Below, piece after piece: positions 17,630 to 30,176 of a stretch of 47,686 nucleotides of DNA (the first letter of the stretch is position 1; each line of letters opens with the position of its first letter). A model generated the notes under the pieces. The model was not told the origin of the DNA, made no database searches, and saw nothing but the letters and a program-made list of their open reading frames with translations. The position numbers and the translations under genes were made by a program. The DNA comes from Proteobacteria bacterium UBA1844 (GTDB taxonomy: Bacteria > Pseudomonadota > Gammaproteobacteria > Steroidobacterales > Woeseiaceae), in the NCBI GenBank assembly GCA_002338615.1, contig DDIS01000064.1, positions 1 to 47,686 of the forward strand. Reading direction: 5' to 3'.

Positions 17630-18970
17630 GTGAGCAAAAAACTCTATATCAAGACCATGGGCTGCCAGATGAACGAGTATGACTCGCAGAAGATGGCCGA
17701 CGTTTTGCGTGAATCGCATGGTTATGAACTGACCGACCAGGTCGAAGATGCCGACCTGTTGCTGGTCAACACCTGCTCGATTCGCGAGAAGGCCCAGGAA
17801 AAGGTGTTCTCCGAGCTGGGTCGCTGGCGTCAACTTAAAGAGAAAAAAGACGGTGTCATGATTGGCGTCGGCGGCTGCGTTGCGAGCCAGGAAGGCGCGG
17901 GCATCACTGCGCGAGCACCGTTCGTGGATGTCGTCTTCGGGCCGCAAACCCTGCACCGCTTGCCCGAACTGATCGACGGTGCGGCGCGCACGCGTGCGCC
18001 GGTCGTTGACATATCGTTTCCGGAAATCGAAAAATTTGACCGGCTGCCAGAACCACGAGCCGACGGTCCGACAGCGTTCGTGTCCTGCATGGAGGGTTGC
18101 AGCAAGTACTGCAGCTTCTGCGTGGTACCGTATACGCGCGGCGAGGAAATCAGCCGGCCGCTCGACGACGTGGTCACCGAAGTCGTGCAGCTCGCCGCAC
18201 AGGGCGTGCGTGAGATCAACTTGCTCGGGCAAAACGTCAATGCGTACCGCGGTCCAATGCACGATGGCGCAATCGCGGATCTCGCGACGCTTATCTACTA
18301 CGTGGCGGCCGTGGATGGCATCGACCGGATTCGCTTTACAACCTCGCACCCGGTCGAGTTTACCGACAGCCTCATCCAGGCTTATGCCGAGATACCCGAG
18401 CTTGCCAACTACCTGCATCTTCCAGTGCAGCACGGTTCCGACAGGGTTCTTGCGGCGATGAAGCGTGGCCACACGGTGCTGGAGTACAAGAGCAAGATCC
18501 GGAAATTACGCCAGGTACGGCCGGATATTTCGCTTTCGTCGGATTTCATTATTGGTTTCCCGGGCGAGACGGATGCTGATTTCGAGGCGTTGATGAACCT
18601 GATCGCCGAGGTCGGCTTCGACCAGTCATTCTCGTTCATCTACAGCAAACGTCCCGGCACACCAGCGGCGAATCTTGCGGACGACACGCCGTTACAGGTA
18701 AAGAAAGAACGCCTGGCCTTGTTGCAGGCACGCATTAATCAGCAGGCGATGGACATCAGTCGCAGAATGCTCGGCACGACGCAGCGCGTACTGGTCGAGA
18801 AGCTCTCGAAAAAAAGTACGCGGCAAGTGTCCGGGCGAACCGAAAATATGCGCTGGGTGAACTTCGACGGCGATACCCGCCTGATCGGCCGTTTTGTCGA
18901 TGTCGTTATCACGGAAGCCCTGCCGAACTCCCTGCGCGGCCGCCTTGCGAGCAAGCAGGCAGCGGCGTAA
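17630..18970 (+). CDS. miaB: tRNA-2-methylthio-N6-dimethylallyladenosine synthase MiaB
   Basis: This 446-residue radical-SAM methylthiotransferase converts i6A37 to ms2i6A37 in tRNAs reading UNN codons. The N-terminal MTTase domain carries three cluster cysteines ([28 protein letters not shown]). The radical SAM cluster motif CSKYCSFC lies near residues 158-165, followed by GEEISRP. A C-terminal TRAM-like part ends at about residue 440. The start is GTG at 17630, supported by the family-typical [14 protein letters not shown]. No clear Shine-Dalgarno precedes it, and a 12-base palindrome TTATTCGAATAA lies at 17608-17619. It opens the conserved miaB-phoH-ybeY-corC-lnt cluster. Confidence 0.98.
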   Translation: MSKKLYIKTMGCQMNEYDSQKMADVLRESHGYELTDQVEDADLLLVNTCSIREKAQEKVFSELGRWRQLKEKKDGVMIGVGGCVASQEGAGITARAPFVDVVFGPQTLHRLPELIDGAARTRAPVVDISFPEIEKFDRLPEPRADGPTAFVSCMEGCSKYCSFCVVPYTRGEEISRPLDDVVTEVVQLAAQGVREINLLGQNVNAYRGPMHDGAIADLATLIYYVAAVDGIDRIRFTTSHPVEFTDSLIQAYAEIPELANYLHLPVQHGSDRVLAAMKRGHTVLEYKSKIRKLRQVRPDISLSSDFIIGFPGETDADFEALMNLIAEVGFDQSFSFIYSKRPGTPAANLADDTPLQVKKERLALLQARINQQAMDISRRMLGTTQRVLVEKLSKKSTRQVSGRTENMRWVNFDGDTRLIGRFVDVVITEALPNSLRGRLASKQAAA

Positions 18971-18982
18971 CCTTTCTTTATA

Positions 18983-19969
18983 TTGAACAGCATACCGATC
19001 TCACGGGACATCGTCCTCGAACCCGCCGATAACGACCGCATCAAAAATCTCTGCGGCGAGTTCGATGAGCATCTGCGCCAGATTGAACGCCGTCTCGACG
19101 TCGAGATTGCGAGTCGCGGCAATCGCTTTCGCGTTACAGGGCAACCCGAAGCGGCAGATACGGGTAAAGAGGTCATTGAATCGCTGTTCGAACTGGCCAA
19201 AACCGAGTTGCTGGATCCCGAGCGCGTCCATATCCATCTGCAGGAGTCCATGATGAACCAGGGCAGGGTTGCCGTTGCGCCAGATCCGGAAAATCCGGAC
19301 AGCGTGGGGGTACAGATAAAAACGCGCCGCAAACTGATTCGTCCACGCGGCGAAAACCAGGCGCTGTACCTGAAAAGTATTCACGAGCACGATCTCGCGT
19401 TCGGTATAGGCCCCGCCGGTACGGGCAAGACCTACCTCGCCGTTGCAGCTGCGGTTGAAGCAATGGACCAGGAGCAGGTACGACGAATCGTCCTGGTGCG
19501 GCCTGCGGTGGAGGCCGGCGAACGGCTGGGTTTTCTGCCCGGGGATATGTCACAGAAAGTGGACCCGTATCTTCGGCCCATGTACGACGCGTTGTACGAC
19601 ATGGTCGGTGCGGAAACGGTGACGCGGCTGATCGAGCGCAATGTCATAGAAGTGGCGCCACTCGCGTTCATGCGCGGCCGATCGCTCAATGAGTCGTTCG
19701 TTATACTCGACGAAGCGCAAAACACCAGTGTCGAACAGATGAAAATGTTTTTGACACGTATCGGGTTCGGCTCGCGCGCCGTGGTAACGGGCGACGTTAC
19801 GCAAATAGACTTGCCGGCCGGGAAACAATCGGGCCTCAGTCACGCCACCGGGGTGCTGAAAGATGTTGCAGGCGTCGCGTTTACTTTCTTTCAGCCTCGT
19901 GACGTCGTACGGCATGCCCTGGTACAGCGCATTGTCGAGGCGTACGAAGCCAGCAACGAGCAGGTTTGA
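18983..19969 (+). CDS. ybeZ: PhoH family ATPase (YbeZ)
   Basis: This 328-residue protein of the PhoH/YbeZ family is an ATPase linked to RNA metabolism and usually co-transcribed with ybeY, as here. The N-terminal part (about 1-110) resembles the family's KH-like region. The P-loop GPAGTGKT is at residues 143-150, and Walker B appears as FVILDEAQNTS. The family motif VRPAVEAGERLGFLPGD lies between them. The start is TTG at 18983, 12 bases after the miaB stop. The next gene, ybeY, begins 9 bases after its stop, so the cluster is almost certainly one operon. Confidence 0.95.
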   Translation: MNSIPISRDIVLEPADNDRIKNLCGEFDEHLRQIERRLDVEIASRGNRFRVTGQPEAADTGKEVIESLFELAKTELLDPERVHIHLQESMMNQGRVAVAPDPENPDSVGVQIKTRRKLIRPRGENQALYLKSIHEHDLAFGIGPAGTGKTYLAVAAAVEAMDQEQVRRIVLVRPAVEAGERLGFLPGDMSQKVDPYLRPMYDALYDMVGAETVTRLIERNVIEVAPLAFMRGRSLNESFVILDEAQNTSVEQMKMFLTRIGFGSRAVVTGDVTQIDLPAGKQSGLSHATGVLKDVAGVAFTFFQPRDVVRHALVQRIVEAYEASNEQV

Positions 19970-19978
19970 CGCACGACG

Positions 19979-20533
19979 GTGGGCAGCAGCGAGCCGCCAT
20001 TAGTCGATGTGCAGATAAGTTCGGCGGCCCCCGGCATACCGGGCGATATCGAGATCAGCGAATGGGTCTGTCGCGCGCTTGCCGGCGCAGAGGCGGGCGG
20101 CTGCCTGGAAGTGTCAGTTCGGGTGGTCGATCAAACAGAAATGCGCCAGCTGAACCGCAAATTCCGGCAGCAGGACAAGGCAACCAACGTACTGTCGTTC
20201 CCGGCCGAGCTCCCAACAAGTTATAACCCGGTGCCGGGCACCGAAGATCCGGCGCCAGACGCCGAAAAAAGCGCAACAAGTTATGGTCCGGTGCCCGGCA
20301 CCGGTTGCTATGGCTTGCTGGGAGATATCGTCGTTTGCGCGCCGGTCCTGTGCGAGGAAGCGCAGACGCAGGGGAAGCGGTTGGCTGATCATTGGGCCCA
20401 CATGCTGGTACACGGCACCCTGCACCTGCTTGGCTACGATCACATTGAAGCGCCCGACGCGGCGGCCATGGAGTCGCTCGAAACCAGGATTCTGGCGGAG
20501 TACGGGATCGGCGACCCCTACTGGATGGACTGA
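19979..20533 (+). CDS. ybeY: Endoribonuclease YbeY with a repeat-derived loop insertion
   Basis: This 184-residue metal-dependent RNase acts in 16S rRNA 3'-end maturation and ribosome quality control. The zinc motif H3xH5xH is intact: H145, H149 and H155 in HGTLHLLGYDH. NVLSFP at about residues 70-75 and LLGDIVVC at 113-120 are family blocks, normally only a few residues apart (E. coli length 155). Here residues about 80-110 form an extra segment in which TSYNPVPGT and TSYGPVPGT recur 20 residues apart. This is encoded by hairpin-forming direct repeats at 20214-20304. The insertion keeps the frame and leaves the active site untouched, so the enzyme is probably functional. The start is GTG at 19979. 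Confidence 0.95.
   Translation: MGSSEPPLVDVQISSAAPGIPGDIEISEWVCRALAGAEAGGCLEVSVRVVDQTEMRQLNRKFRQQDKATNVLSFPAELPTSYNPVPGTEDPAPDAEKSATSYGPVPGTGCYGLLGDIVVCAPVLCEEAQTQGKRLADHWAHMLVHGTLHLLGYDHIEAPDAAAMESLETRILAEYGIGDPYWMD
20214..20304 (+). repeat. In-frame palindromic repeat pair inside ybeY
   Basis: Two copies of CAACAAGTTAT plus a hairpin occur exactly 60 bases apart (20214 and 20274). The first hairpin is CGGTGCC/GGCACCG (20229-20243); the second is CCGGTGCC/GGCACCGG (20288-20304). A third stem, CGGCG/CGCCG, lies between them near 20250-20264. Together they account for about 30 codons absent from normal YbeY. Confidence 0.75.
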
Positions 20534-20559
20534 TCGTCTGGTCGCGGGCGATTTGTGGG

Positions 20560-20568
20560 TGCTACACT
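20560..20568 (+). promoter_or_regulatory. Candidate extended -10 promoter before corC
   Basis: TG-C-TACACT resembles an extended -10 element, 53 bases before the corC ATG, in the largest gap (88 bases) of this cluster. The -35 region is poor. It could give corC-lnt their own transcript. Confidence 0.3.
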
Positions 20569-20621
20569 AGCGATCCGGCGAGCCTCCAGATGGCTTGCGA
20601 CAGGCTCACATCCAAGGCTCG

Positions 20622-21473
20622 ATGAACGAAAAACCGCCAAGTACCAGCGGCACAGGAAACACCGGTTTAGTTGCGCGCATTCTGCGTGCTATCAGAGGTG
20701 AACCCTGGAGCCGCGACGAAATTCAGGATCTTATCAATCAATCCGACAGCGGTCTGGATGCCGAGGAAAAGAGCATGCTGGCCGGTGTTCTCGAGGTGTC
20801 TGAAACCCAGGTTCGCGACGTGATGATTCCGCGCTCGCAGATGGTCGTCATCGATATTTCCCAGCCGTTCGACGAGATTCTGAAAGTAATCCTGGAATCC
20901 GGGCATTCGCGCTTTCCGGTGATCGGTGAAGGTCGTGACGAGGTGATGGGCGTCCTGCTGGCAAAGGACCTGCTGCGCTATTTTGGTCGCGATGTCAAAG
21001 AGCTGCCTTTGCAAAAGCTATTGCGCTCAGCGTCCGTGATCCCGGAGTCGAAACGCCTGAATGCACTGCTGAATGAGTTTCGTGCGAGCCACAATCACAT
21101 GGCCATCGTCGTGGACGAATACGGCAGTGTTGCCGGCCTCCTGACGATTGAAGACGTGCTTGAGGAGATCGTCGGTGATATCGACGATGAACACGACCCG
21201 CAAGGTGCGGAGTTTATTTACCCGGAGGGGGAGCGCAATGGTAAACCAAGTTATGCGGTACGAGCACTGACACGGGTGGAAGATTTCAACGACTATTTCG
21301 AGTGCGAGCTCGATGATGAAGAGTACGACACCATCGGTGGGCTCGTATTGCACCAGCTCGGTCGCCTGCCGCGCCGTGATGAAACAATTTCCTACGGTGG
21401 TTTCACATTTGCCGTGACCAAGGCAGATAAACGCCGTATCGAATCCTTGCGGGTCCAGCGCGAACCAGCCTGA
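20622..21473 (+). CDS. ybeX: CorC/YbeX family CBS-domain protein
   Basis: This 283-residue protein of the CorC/HlyC family is named for cobalt-magnesium efflux. In its E. coli setting it sits with ybeY and lnt and has also been linked to ribosome function. Two CBS domains cover about residues 65-185 (VRDVMIPRSQMVVIDISQ and HNHMAIVVDEYGSVAGLLTIEDVLEEIVGDIDDEHD). A CorC/HlyC C-terminal domain (about 200-280, YAVRALTRVEDFNDYF) follows. There is no transmembrane segment. The ATG at 20622 (MNEKPPSTSG) matches the family; an in-frame TTG at 20595 would add nine residues without support. The stop is four bases before lnt. Confidence 0.95.
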   Translation: MNEKPPSTSGTGNTGLVARILRAIRGEPWSRDEIQDLINQSDSGLDAEEKSMLAGVLEVSETQVRDVMIPRSQMVVIDISQPFDEILKVILESGHSRFPVIGEGRDEVMGVLLAKDLLRYFGRDVKELPLQKLLRSASVIPESKRLNALLNEFRASHNHMAIVVDEYGSVAGLLTIEDVLEEIVGDIDDEHDPQGAEFIYPEGERNGKPSYAVRALTRVEDFNDYFECELDDEEYDTIGGLVLHQLGRLPRRDETISYGGFTFAVTKADKRRIESLRVQREPA

Positions 21474-21477
21474 TTGC

Positions 21478-25552
<4,075 letters not shown>

Positions 25553-25556
25553 ACTA

Positions 25557-26039
25557 ATGTTGTCATACAGATTGCTGCTGCTGCCTGCCCTCGCAAGCCT
25601 TGCAGCTTGTGGTTTTCATTTGCAGGGCACGTTGACCACACCCGAGGTCATGCAGCGTACCTATATCCAGACTGTCGATCGCCACAGCCAGTTCTACCTG
25701 CGCCTGCGTCGTGAGCTGCTTGCCGCAGGTATCGACGTCGTGGACGATGAAGCCGAGGCGGGTGCCGTGTTCGCCGTTTATGTCGATGACACGAATCAAC
25801 GCGTGTTGTCGGTGTCGGCCCGCAACGTGCCCACCGCGTACGAGGTGTATTACAGCATCCGTTATAGCGTGATAAGCGGCACGAACACCTTGCTGGAACA
25901 GCAGGACCTTACCTTGACGCGTGACTACACCTACGATTCAACGCTGGTTCTCGGCAAGGCGCACGAAGAGACCTTGCTGCGCGATGAGATTGCAAAGGAC
26001 CTGGTTCGTATCGTACTGGAACAGGTCTCGGCACTGTAA
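25557..26039 (+). CDS. lptE: LPS-assembly lipoprotein LptE
   Basis: This 160-residue outer-membrane lipoprotein plugs the LptD barrel and helps place lipopolysaccharide in the outer leaflet. The signal MLSYRLLLLPALASLAAC has lipobox LAAC, and the mature part opens with CGFHLQG, the conserved LptE (RlpB) N-terminus. The remaining sequence (SARNVPTAYEVYYSIRYSV, LTRDYTYD) fits the small alpha/beta fold. It follows leuS by four bases without its own Shine-Dalgarno, so translational coupling is likely. In most relatives holA comes next; here holA is 5.5 kb further on. Confidence 0.92.
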   Translation: MLSYRLLLLPALASLAACGFHLQGTLTTPEVMQRTYIQTVDRHSQFYLRLRRELLAAGIDVVDDEAEAGAVFAVYVDDTNQRVLSVSARNVPTAYEVYYSIRYSVISGTNTLLEQQDLTLTRDYTYDSTLVLGKAHEETLLRDEIAKDLVRIVLEQVSAL

Positions 26040-26067
26040 CTCCAATCAGGGCTGCGAATGTGCTGAC

Positions 26068-26553
26068 ATGCTGACGCTTGCCGACGTATCAAACGCGAAG
26101 ATTGTCGATCTGCTGCGTCGCTATGGAATTGACCTTTGTGTACAGGCAAATGGCGCCAGTATTCCTGGAAGCTTTTGGGGTGAGCCGGAAGCCGGCATTG
26201 TCGGTTGCGCCGTGTATGCGCGCAGCGATACACCGATTCACTCGCTGTTGCACGAAGCCAGCCATCTCATCTGTATGGATGACAAGCGAAGACAGGATGT
26301 GCACCGGGACGCTGGCGGCGATGACCTTGAAGAGGCAGCCGTTTGCTACCTGCAAATCGCACTGGCTGCGGAGCTCGACGAAGTCGGTGCCGCTATGCTC
26401 ATGCAGGACATGGACGACTGGGGTTACAGCTTCCGCCTCGGCTGCACGTCGCGCTGGTTTGCCGACGACGCAGACGATGCGCGCCACTGGCTGCTGTCAA
26501 GACAACTGATTGAGGAAGGCGGGACTCCATGCTACCGCCGCCGGGGCGATTGA
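26068..26553 (+). CDS. Small zincin-like protein with an HExxH motif
   Basis: This 161-residue protein has no signal peptide and is probably cytoplasmic. Residues 57-70 read IHSLLHEASHLICM, an HExxH zinc-binding motif (HEASH, 62-66) in a helix. A conserved-looking acidic pair E88-E89 in DLEEAAVCYLQIALA lies at a distance that suits a third zinc ligand. This is the layout of small single-domain metallopeptidases such as ImmA/IrrE-type (M78) zincins, although overall similarity is not recognisable. The ATG at 26068 follows lptE by 28 bases with a weak upstream GGGCTGCGA region; an upstream in-frame start would overlap lptE heavily. The stop is 59 bases before a membrane protein gene. The proteolytic role is inference. 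Confidence 0.65.
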   Translation: MLTLADVSNAKIVDLLRRYGIDLCVQANGASIPGSFWGEPEAGIVGCAVYARSDTPIHSLLHEASHLICMDDKRRQDVHRDAGGDDLEEAAVCYLQIALAAELDEVGAAMLMQDMDDWGYSFRLGCTSRWFADDADDARHWLLSRQLIEEGGTPCYRRRGD

Positions 26554-26612
26554 CGATGCGCCTGTGCCGCTCCGGCTGCTTGGTCCCATACGCTACCGGT
26601 GTATAGTTCGGC

Positions 26613-27302
26613 ATGGCCTGGTTGCGTTTTATTCTGTACTTCCTGCTGATCTCGGCGATTTTCTATGTCTTTGCCTGGCTGGGTGTGACGTTTCCCGGCA
26701 GTTTGAAAATGCAGGTTTTCGACAGCGCTGCTGGCGCGCTCGGCACCAGCGAGTATTCGCCGGTGGAAATGGTACAGGCACTGGTGGTCGCCCTGTGCTG
26801 TCTCCTGATGGGCTGGGTTGCGCTTGAATATCCGGGGCAACGTCCGCTGGCGTTTCTGTTCGGTGGCGTCGCTGTCGTCTACCTGATACGCGAACTCGGT
26901 TTCTTTCTGGACCTCTATGTTGTCAGAAATCTCTGGCAGGTTCTGATTGCAGTCGCGGTTTCCCTGGTCATCGCCTACACGTATCGCCATCGCCTGCGCC
27001 TTAAGATAGCACTCGCACGAATCTGGCCGTCACCCGCAATGGTACTTATGTTCAGCGGCGCCGTGATTCTGTTCTCGGTCGTTCGAGTGGTGGCGGATGA
27101 ATCCCTGTGGCAGTCACTGATGGGCGAGAACTACCGGCGGGTCGTGAAAGTCACGGTGGAGGAGTTGGTCGAACTGCTGGGGTTCCTGTTCTGGTTGGCG
27201 GGATCGGTCGAATACGCGTTCCAGGCGCACGTTCTTGGCACACGAGAGCCGCAACCCGCCGCGGTGCGCCGCCGCGATACGCGGCTTGGCAGGCGTTCAT
27301 AA
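26613..27302 (+). CDS. Multi-pass membrane protein of unknown function
   Basis: This 229-residue protein has about six hydrophobic helices, roughly at residues 5-27, 51-70, 78-98, 104-123, 137-160 and 188-208. The C-terminal tail is short and arginine-rich (VRRRDTRLGRRS). No known transporter motif was seen. VTVEELVELLGFLFWLAGSVEY near 180-200 carries several acidic residues next to a helix. TATAGT lies at 26602-26607, only five bases before the ATG, and no Shine-Dalgarno is present, so the message may be leaderless. A REP doublet begins 12 bases after the stop. Confidence 0.7.
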   Translation: MAWLRFILYFLLISAIFYVFAWLGVTFPGSLKMQVFDSAAGALGTSEYSPVEMVQALVVALCCLLMGWVALEYPGQRPLAFLFGGVAVVYLIRELGFFLDLYVVRNLWQVLIAVAVSLVIAYTYRHRLRLKIALARIWPSPAMVLMFSGAVILFSVVRVVADESLWQSLMGENYRRVVKVTVEELVELLGFLFWLAGSVEYAFQAHVLGTREPQPAAVRRRDTRLGRRS

Positions 27303-27314
27303 TTTTGCAGAAGA

Positions 27315-27404
27315 ATCGCGGCAGGATGCCGCTCCTACGGAGTGAAATTCTTGCAAGACCGCAATCTGCGCCATCCTCCCGTAGGAGCGGCATCCTGCCG
27401 CGAT
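27315..27404. repeat. REP doublet (BIME-like), perfect 26-base inverted repeat
   Basis: Positions 27315-27340 and 27379-27404 are exact reverse complements, 38 bases apart. Each arm holds a smaller palindrome (GCGGC/GCCGC around ATCCT or AGGAT) and the head GTAGGAGCGGC. This resembles the REP family of Pseudomonas and Xanthomonadales, which is mobilised by RAYT transposases. It lies between the stop codons of convergent genes, the usual REP location, and may also stop transcription or protect 3' ends. Confidence 0.85.
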
Positions 27405-27414
27405 TGTCCGAAAC

Positions 27415-27912
27415 CTAGAGAATAGTCGGGTTCGGGGCGTCTCCGTAGACGTCGTCAGGATCAAATACTTTTTGCGTCTCGGTCCAGTGCAGGCTGATGC
27501 CGCCATCGACGGCCTGCGCGCGGAATTCCGCGCCCGTCGGCACGCTGCGATAAAAGCAGCTCCGGTATCCGACATGGCAGCTGGCGCCACCGGCCACGTC
27601 AACCCGCAGCCAGACGCAGTCCTGGTCGTCGTCGATCAGCATTTCCCGCACGCGCTGCACGAAGCCGCTCGTTGCACCTTTGTGCCACAGCACCTGGCGA
27701 CTGCGGCTGAAATAGTGCGCCTCGCCGGTCTGGATCGTGAGTTGCAGCGCCTCGGCATTCATATAGCCCTGCATCAGTAATTCGCCACTGTCCGCGTCGG
27801 TGGTAACGACTGTAATCAGGCCCCGGTCATCGAATTTCGGCGCGAGGTCATTGCTTTCTTCAACCTGCGCAACGCTGTTGCGGGCGGCAAATTTGACGGG
27901 TGCGTCCGACAT
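27415..27912 (-). CDS. hisI: Phosphoribosyl-AMP cyclohydrolase (HisI), stand-alone
   Basis: This 165-residue enzyme of histidine synthesis opens the adenine ring of PR-AMP. The metal and zinc sites are visible: DDDQDC (94-99) and CHVGYRSC (112-119), giving C99, C112 and C119 as ligands. [13 protein letters not shown] is the family core. It is not fused to the HisE pyrophosphohydrolase, unlike the enterobacterial HisIE protein. It is longer than typical stand-alone HisI (about 130) because of an N-terminal arm of about 20 residues and a C-terminal tail. No other his gene is in the window. It is divergent from cysS across 178 bases. Confidence 0.93.
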   Translation of the reverse strand: MSDAPVKFAARNSVAQVEESNDLAPKFDDRGLITVVTTDADSGELLMQGYMNAEALQLTIQTGEAHYFSRSRQVLWHKGATSGFVQRVREMLIDDDQDCVWLRVDVAGGASCHVGYRSCFYRSVPTGAEFRAQAVDGGISLHWTETQKVFDPDDVYGDAPNPTIL

Positions 27913-27942
27913 CGTGAAAACTCGAGCTCAACGGGGCGACGA

Positions 27943-27970
27943 AGAATACTAGAACCTGTCTCAAAATCAA
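27943..27970 (-). promoter_or_regulatory. Candidate hisI promoter
   Basis: Read on the minus strand: TTGATT (27970-27965), a 16-base spacer and TATTCT (27948-27943), about 30 bases before the hisI start. Both boxes match the sigma-70 consensus at four of six positions. Confidence 0.3.
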
Positions 27971-28021
27971 TTGTGAGTGCGGCCTGATTGTGCGGAGCCT
28001 CGTCCACAGCGGGCCCGATAT

Positions 28022-28030
28022 TGCTATCAT
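28022..28030 (+). promoter_or_regulatory. Candidate extended -10 promoter for cysS
   Basis: TG-C-TATCAT matches an extended -10 element 60 bases before the cysS ATG. The -35 region is weak. It has the same shape as the boxes before the two TPR genes. Confidence 0.35.
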
Positions 28031-28090
28031 TGCCTGCGTTTTTTGGCACAGGCCTCCCGCGACGATATCAATGGATTCGATACGCACACA

Positions 28091-29467
28091 ATGACAATTC
28101 AACTACACGACACGCTACGCGGCAAAAAGGTTGCTTTTGAGCCGCTCGATGCGGGCAAAGTGACGATGTATTTGTGCGGCCCGACGGTCTACAACTATGC
28201 GCATATAGGCAACGCGCGACCGGCTGTCGTGTTCGATGTACTGGCTCGCCTGCTACGGCAGCGCTACACACTGAAATTTGCCCGCAACTTTACGGACGTT
28301 GACGACAAGATTAATGCTGCGTCACTTGCCAGCGGCAAACCGATCGGTGAGATCACCGAGCGCTTCAAGCGCATCTATAACGAGGACATGGCTGCACTCG
28401 GTGTCCTGCCGCCCGATGTAGAGCCCTGTGCTACGGACCACATCGGCGAAATGATCGACATGATCAGCGTACTGATCGACAACGGGCATGCCTACGTCGC
28501 CGAAAACCACGTGCTGTTCGATGTCAACTCGAACCCGGATTATGGCAGCTTGTCCAAACGTGACCTGCGCGAAATGATTGCGGGCGCCCGTGTCGAGGTC
28601 GCGCCGTACAAGAAAGCGGCACATGATTTTGTGCTCTGGAAACCATCCACACCCGAGCTGCCCGGCTGGGACTCACCCTGGGGACGCGGTCGGCCCGGCT
28701 GGCATATTGAATGCTCCGCGATGGCCAAAAAACATCTCGGCGTTACGATCGATATTCACGCGGGCGGGCAGGACCTCGTATTTCCGCATCACGAGAATGA
28801 AATGGCGCAATCCGAATGCGCGCATGGCGGCGAGGTATTTGCGCGCTACTGGCTGCACAACGGGTTCCTGAGCATCGACCAGGAGAAGATGTCCAAATCG
28901 ATCGGCAACGTGCTGCTGGTGCACGACCTGGTGAAACAGGTGCCTGGTGAAGTCATTCGGCTGGCATTGCTGTCTGCACACTATCGCCAGCCGCTGGACT
29001 GGTCGGACAAGACGCTGGAATCAGCCCGTCGTATGCTGGACCGCCTGTACGGCGCGCTGCGTGGCGTAGGACCCGGCACCGATGCGCGCGCGGGAGCATC
29101 GGTACCGGCGCGTGTGCTGGCCGCAATTGAAGATGACATAAACACGCCGCAAGCGATGGCGGAACTCTTTGCGCTGGCACGTGCGTTGAACAGGTCGACC
29201 GATAACGCGGAGCGGACACAGCTCGCCGCGGCCATGTTGGCGGCGGGTGATCTACTCGGCCTCTTGCAACTGGATCCGGACGACTGGTTCGCTGGCGATA
29301 CGGGAGGTGAGTTGTCGAGCGCCGACATTGACAGATTAATTGAGAAACGCGCAGACCTGAAGCGCGACAAGGATTTTGCAGCGGCGGATGCGATTCGCGA
29401 CGAACTGTTAAATGCCGGTGTGCGAATCGAAGATGGCAGCGACGGCACAACCTGGCGGCGTGCCTGA
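28091..29467 (+). CDS. cysS: Cysteinyl-tRNA synthetase
   Basis: This 458-residue class I synthetase charges tRNA-Cys. The HIGH motif is HIGN (38-41) within [16 protein letters not shown], with C29 as the first zinc ligand. KMSKS is intact at 266-270 ([11 protein letters not shown]). [14 protein letters not shown] and [16 protein letters not shown] supply the other zinc and catalytic parts. The length matches E. coli (461). The ATG at 28091 ([13 protein letters not shown]) matches the family; the frame is open upstream to 27977 but without resemblance. sufE follows 23 bases after the stop. Confidence 0.98.
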   Translation: MTIQLHDTLRGKKVAFEPLDAGKVTMYLCGPTVYNYAHIGNARPAVVFDVLARLLRQRYTLKFARNFTDVDDKINAASLASGKPIGEITERFKRIYNEDMAALGVLPPDVEPCATDHIGEMIDMISVLIDNGHAYVAENHVLFDVNSNPDYGSLSKRDLREMIAGARVEVAPYKKAAHDFVLWKPSTPELPGWDSPWGRGRPGWHIECSAMAKKHLGVTIDIHAGGQDLVFPHHENEMAQSECAHGGEVFARYWLHNGFLSIDQEKMSKSIGNVLLVHDLVKQVPGEVIRLALLSAHYRQPLDWSDKTLESARRMLDRLYGALRGVGPGTDARAGASVPARVLAAIEDDINTPQAMAELFALARALNRSTDNAERTQLAAAMLAAGDLLGLLQLDPDDWFAGDTGGELSSADIDRLIEKRADLKRDKDFAAADAIRDELLNAGVRIEDGSDGTTWRRA

Positions 29468-29490
29468 CAGACGATGCGGAATTGGTGAAA

Positions 29491-29916
29491 ATGCTTAGCG
29501 AAGTAGCAACGGCACAAGCAGAACTGATCGAGGAATTCAGTTTTTTCGACAACTGGATGGATCGCTATCAATACCTGATTGATCTCGGTCGTCGCTTGCC
29601 GGAGTTTCCGGAGGCACAAAAGACCGACGCGAACAAAATCCGTGGCTGCCAGTCACAGGTCTGGTTCGTCGCAACAAAAAAGGGTAACCGTCTCGAGTTT
29701 CAGGCCATCAGTGACGCGGCAATTGTGTCCGGGCTGATCGCAATGTTATTGCGAATATACAGCGGCAAGAAACCGGCGGATATCTTGCAGACCGCGCCTG
29801 ACTTCGTCACGGCGTTGCACCTCGAAGAACACCTGAGCCCGACGCGCAGTACCGGCCTCTATTCGATGCTGGAAGCAATCCGGAACTTTGCCAGCCAGGC
29901 GGCCGAGGCTTCCTGA
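29491..29916 (+). CDS. sufE: SufE-family sulfur acceptor
   Basis: This protein of about 141 residues takes sulfane sulfur from a cysteine desulfurase (SufS or CsdA) for Fe-S cluster assembly. The sulfur-carrying cysteine is C53 in KIRGCQSQVW. FSFFDNWMDRYQYLIDLGRRLP is the family N-terminal signature. TTG 29482 and GTG 29485 are alternative starts, but GCGGA at 29476-29480 is best spaced for the ATG at 29491. No suf or isc operon is nearby, so the partner must be elsewhere. Sitting after cysS groups two cysteine-related genes. The stop overlaps the yidD ATG by one base. Confidence 0.92.
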   Translation: MLSEVATAQAELIEEFSFFDNWMDRYQYLIDLGRRLPEFPEAQKTDANKIRGCQSQVWFVATKKGNRLEFQAISDAAIVSGLIAMLLRIYSGKKPADILQTAPDFVTALHLEEHLSPTRSTGLYSMLEAIRNFASQAAEAS

Positions 29917-30176
29917 TGACGGCGACCCTGGGTCGGCTCCTGGCCTGGCCTTTACTGCTGCTGGTGCTCATCTATCGATACACAATTTCACCCTGGCTCG
30001 GGCCGAATTGTCGCTACACGCCGAGTTGCTCCGAGTATACGATCGCAGCACTCAAGGAACATGGTGCGTTTCAGGGCAGCGCTCTCGCTGCAAGGCGCAT
30101 CGCAAGTTGTCATCCCTGGGGCGGTTCGGGTTACGACCCGGTGCCGCGCAAGGACCACGACTCGCATGAATCCTAG
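29916..30176 (+). CDS. yidD: Membrane protein insertion efficiency factor YidD
   Basis: This 86-residue protein of the YidD family is thought to help YidC insert membrane proteins. It has a short hydrophobic N-terminal helix (WPLLLLVLIYRY), then the family core ISPWLGPNCRYTPSCSEYTIAALKEHG and HPWGGSGYDPVP. The ATG overlaps the sufE stop (TGATG), and its end overlaps the next membrane protein gene by 11 bases. In most bacteria yidD lies in rpmH-rnpA-yidD-yidC; here it has moved next to sufE. Confidence 0.95.
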   Translation: MTATLGRLLAWPLLLLVLIYRYTISPWLGPNCRYTPSCSEYTIAALKEHGAFQGSALAARRIASCHPWGGSGYDPVPRKDHDSHES

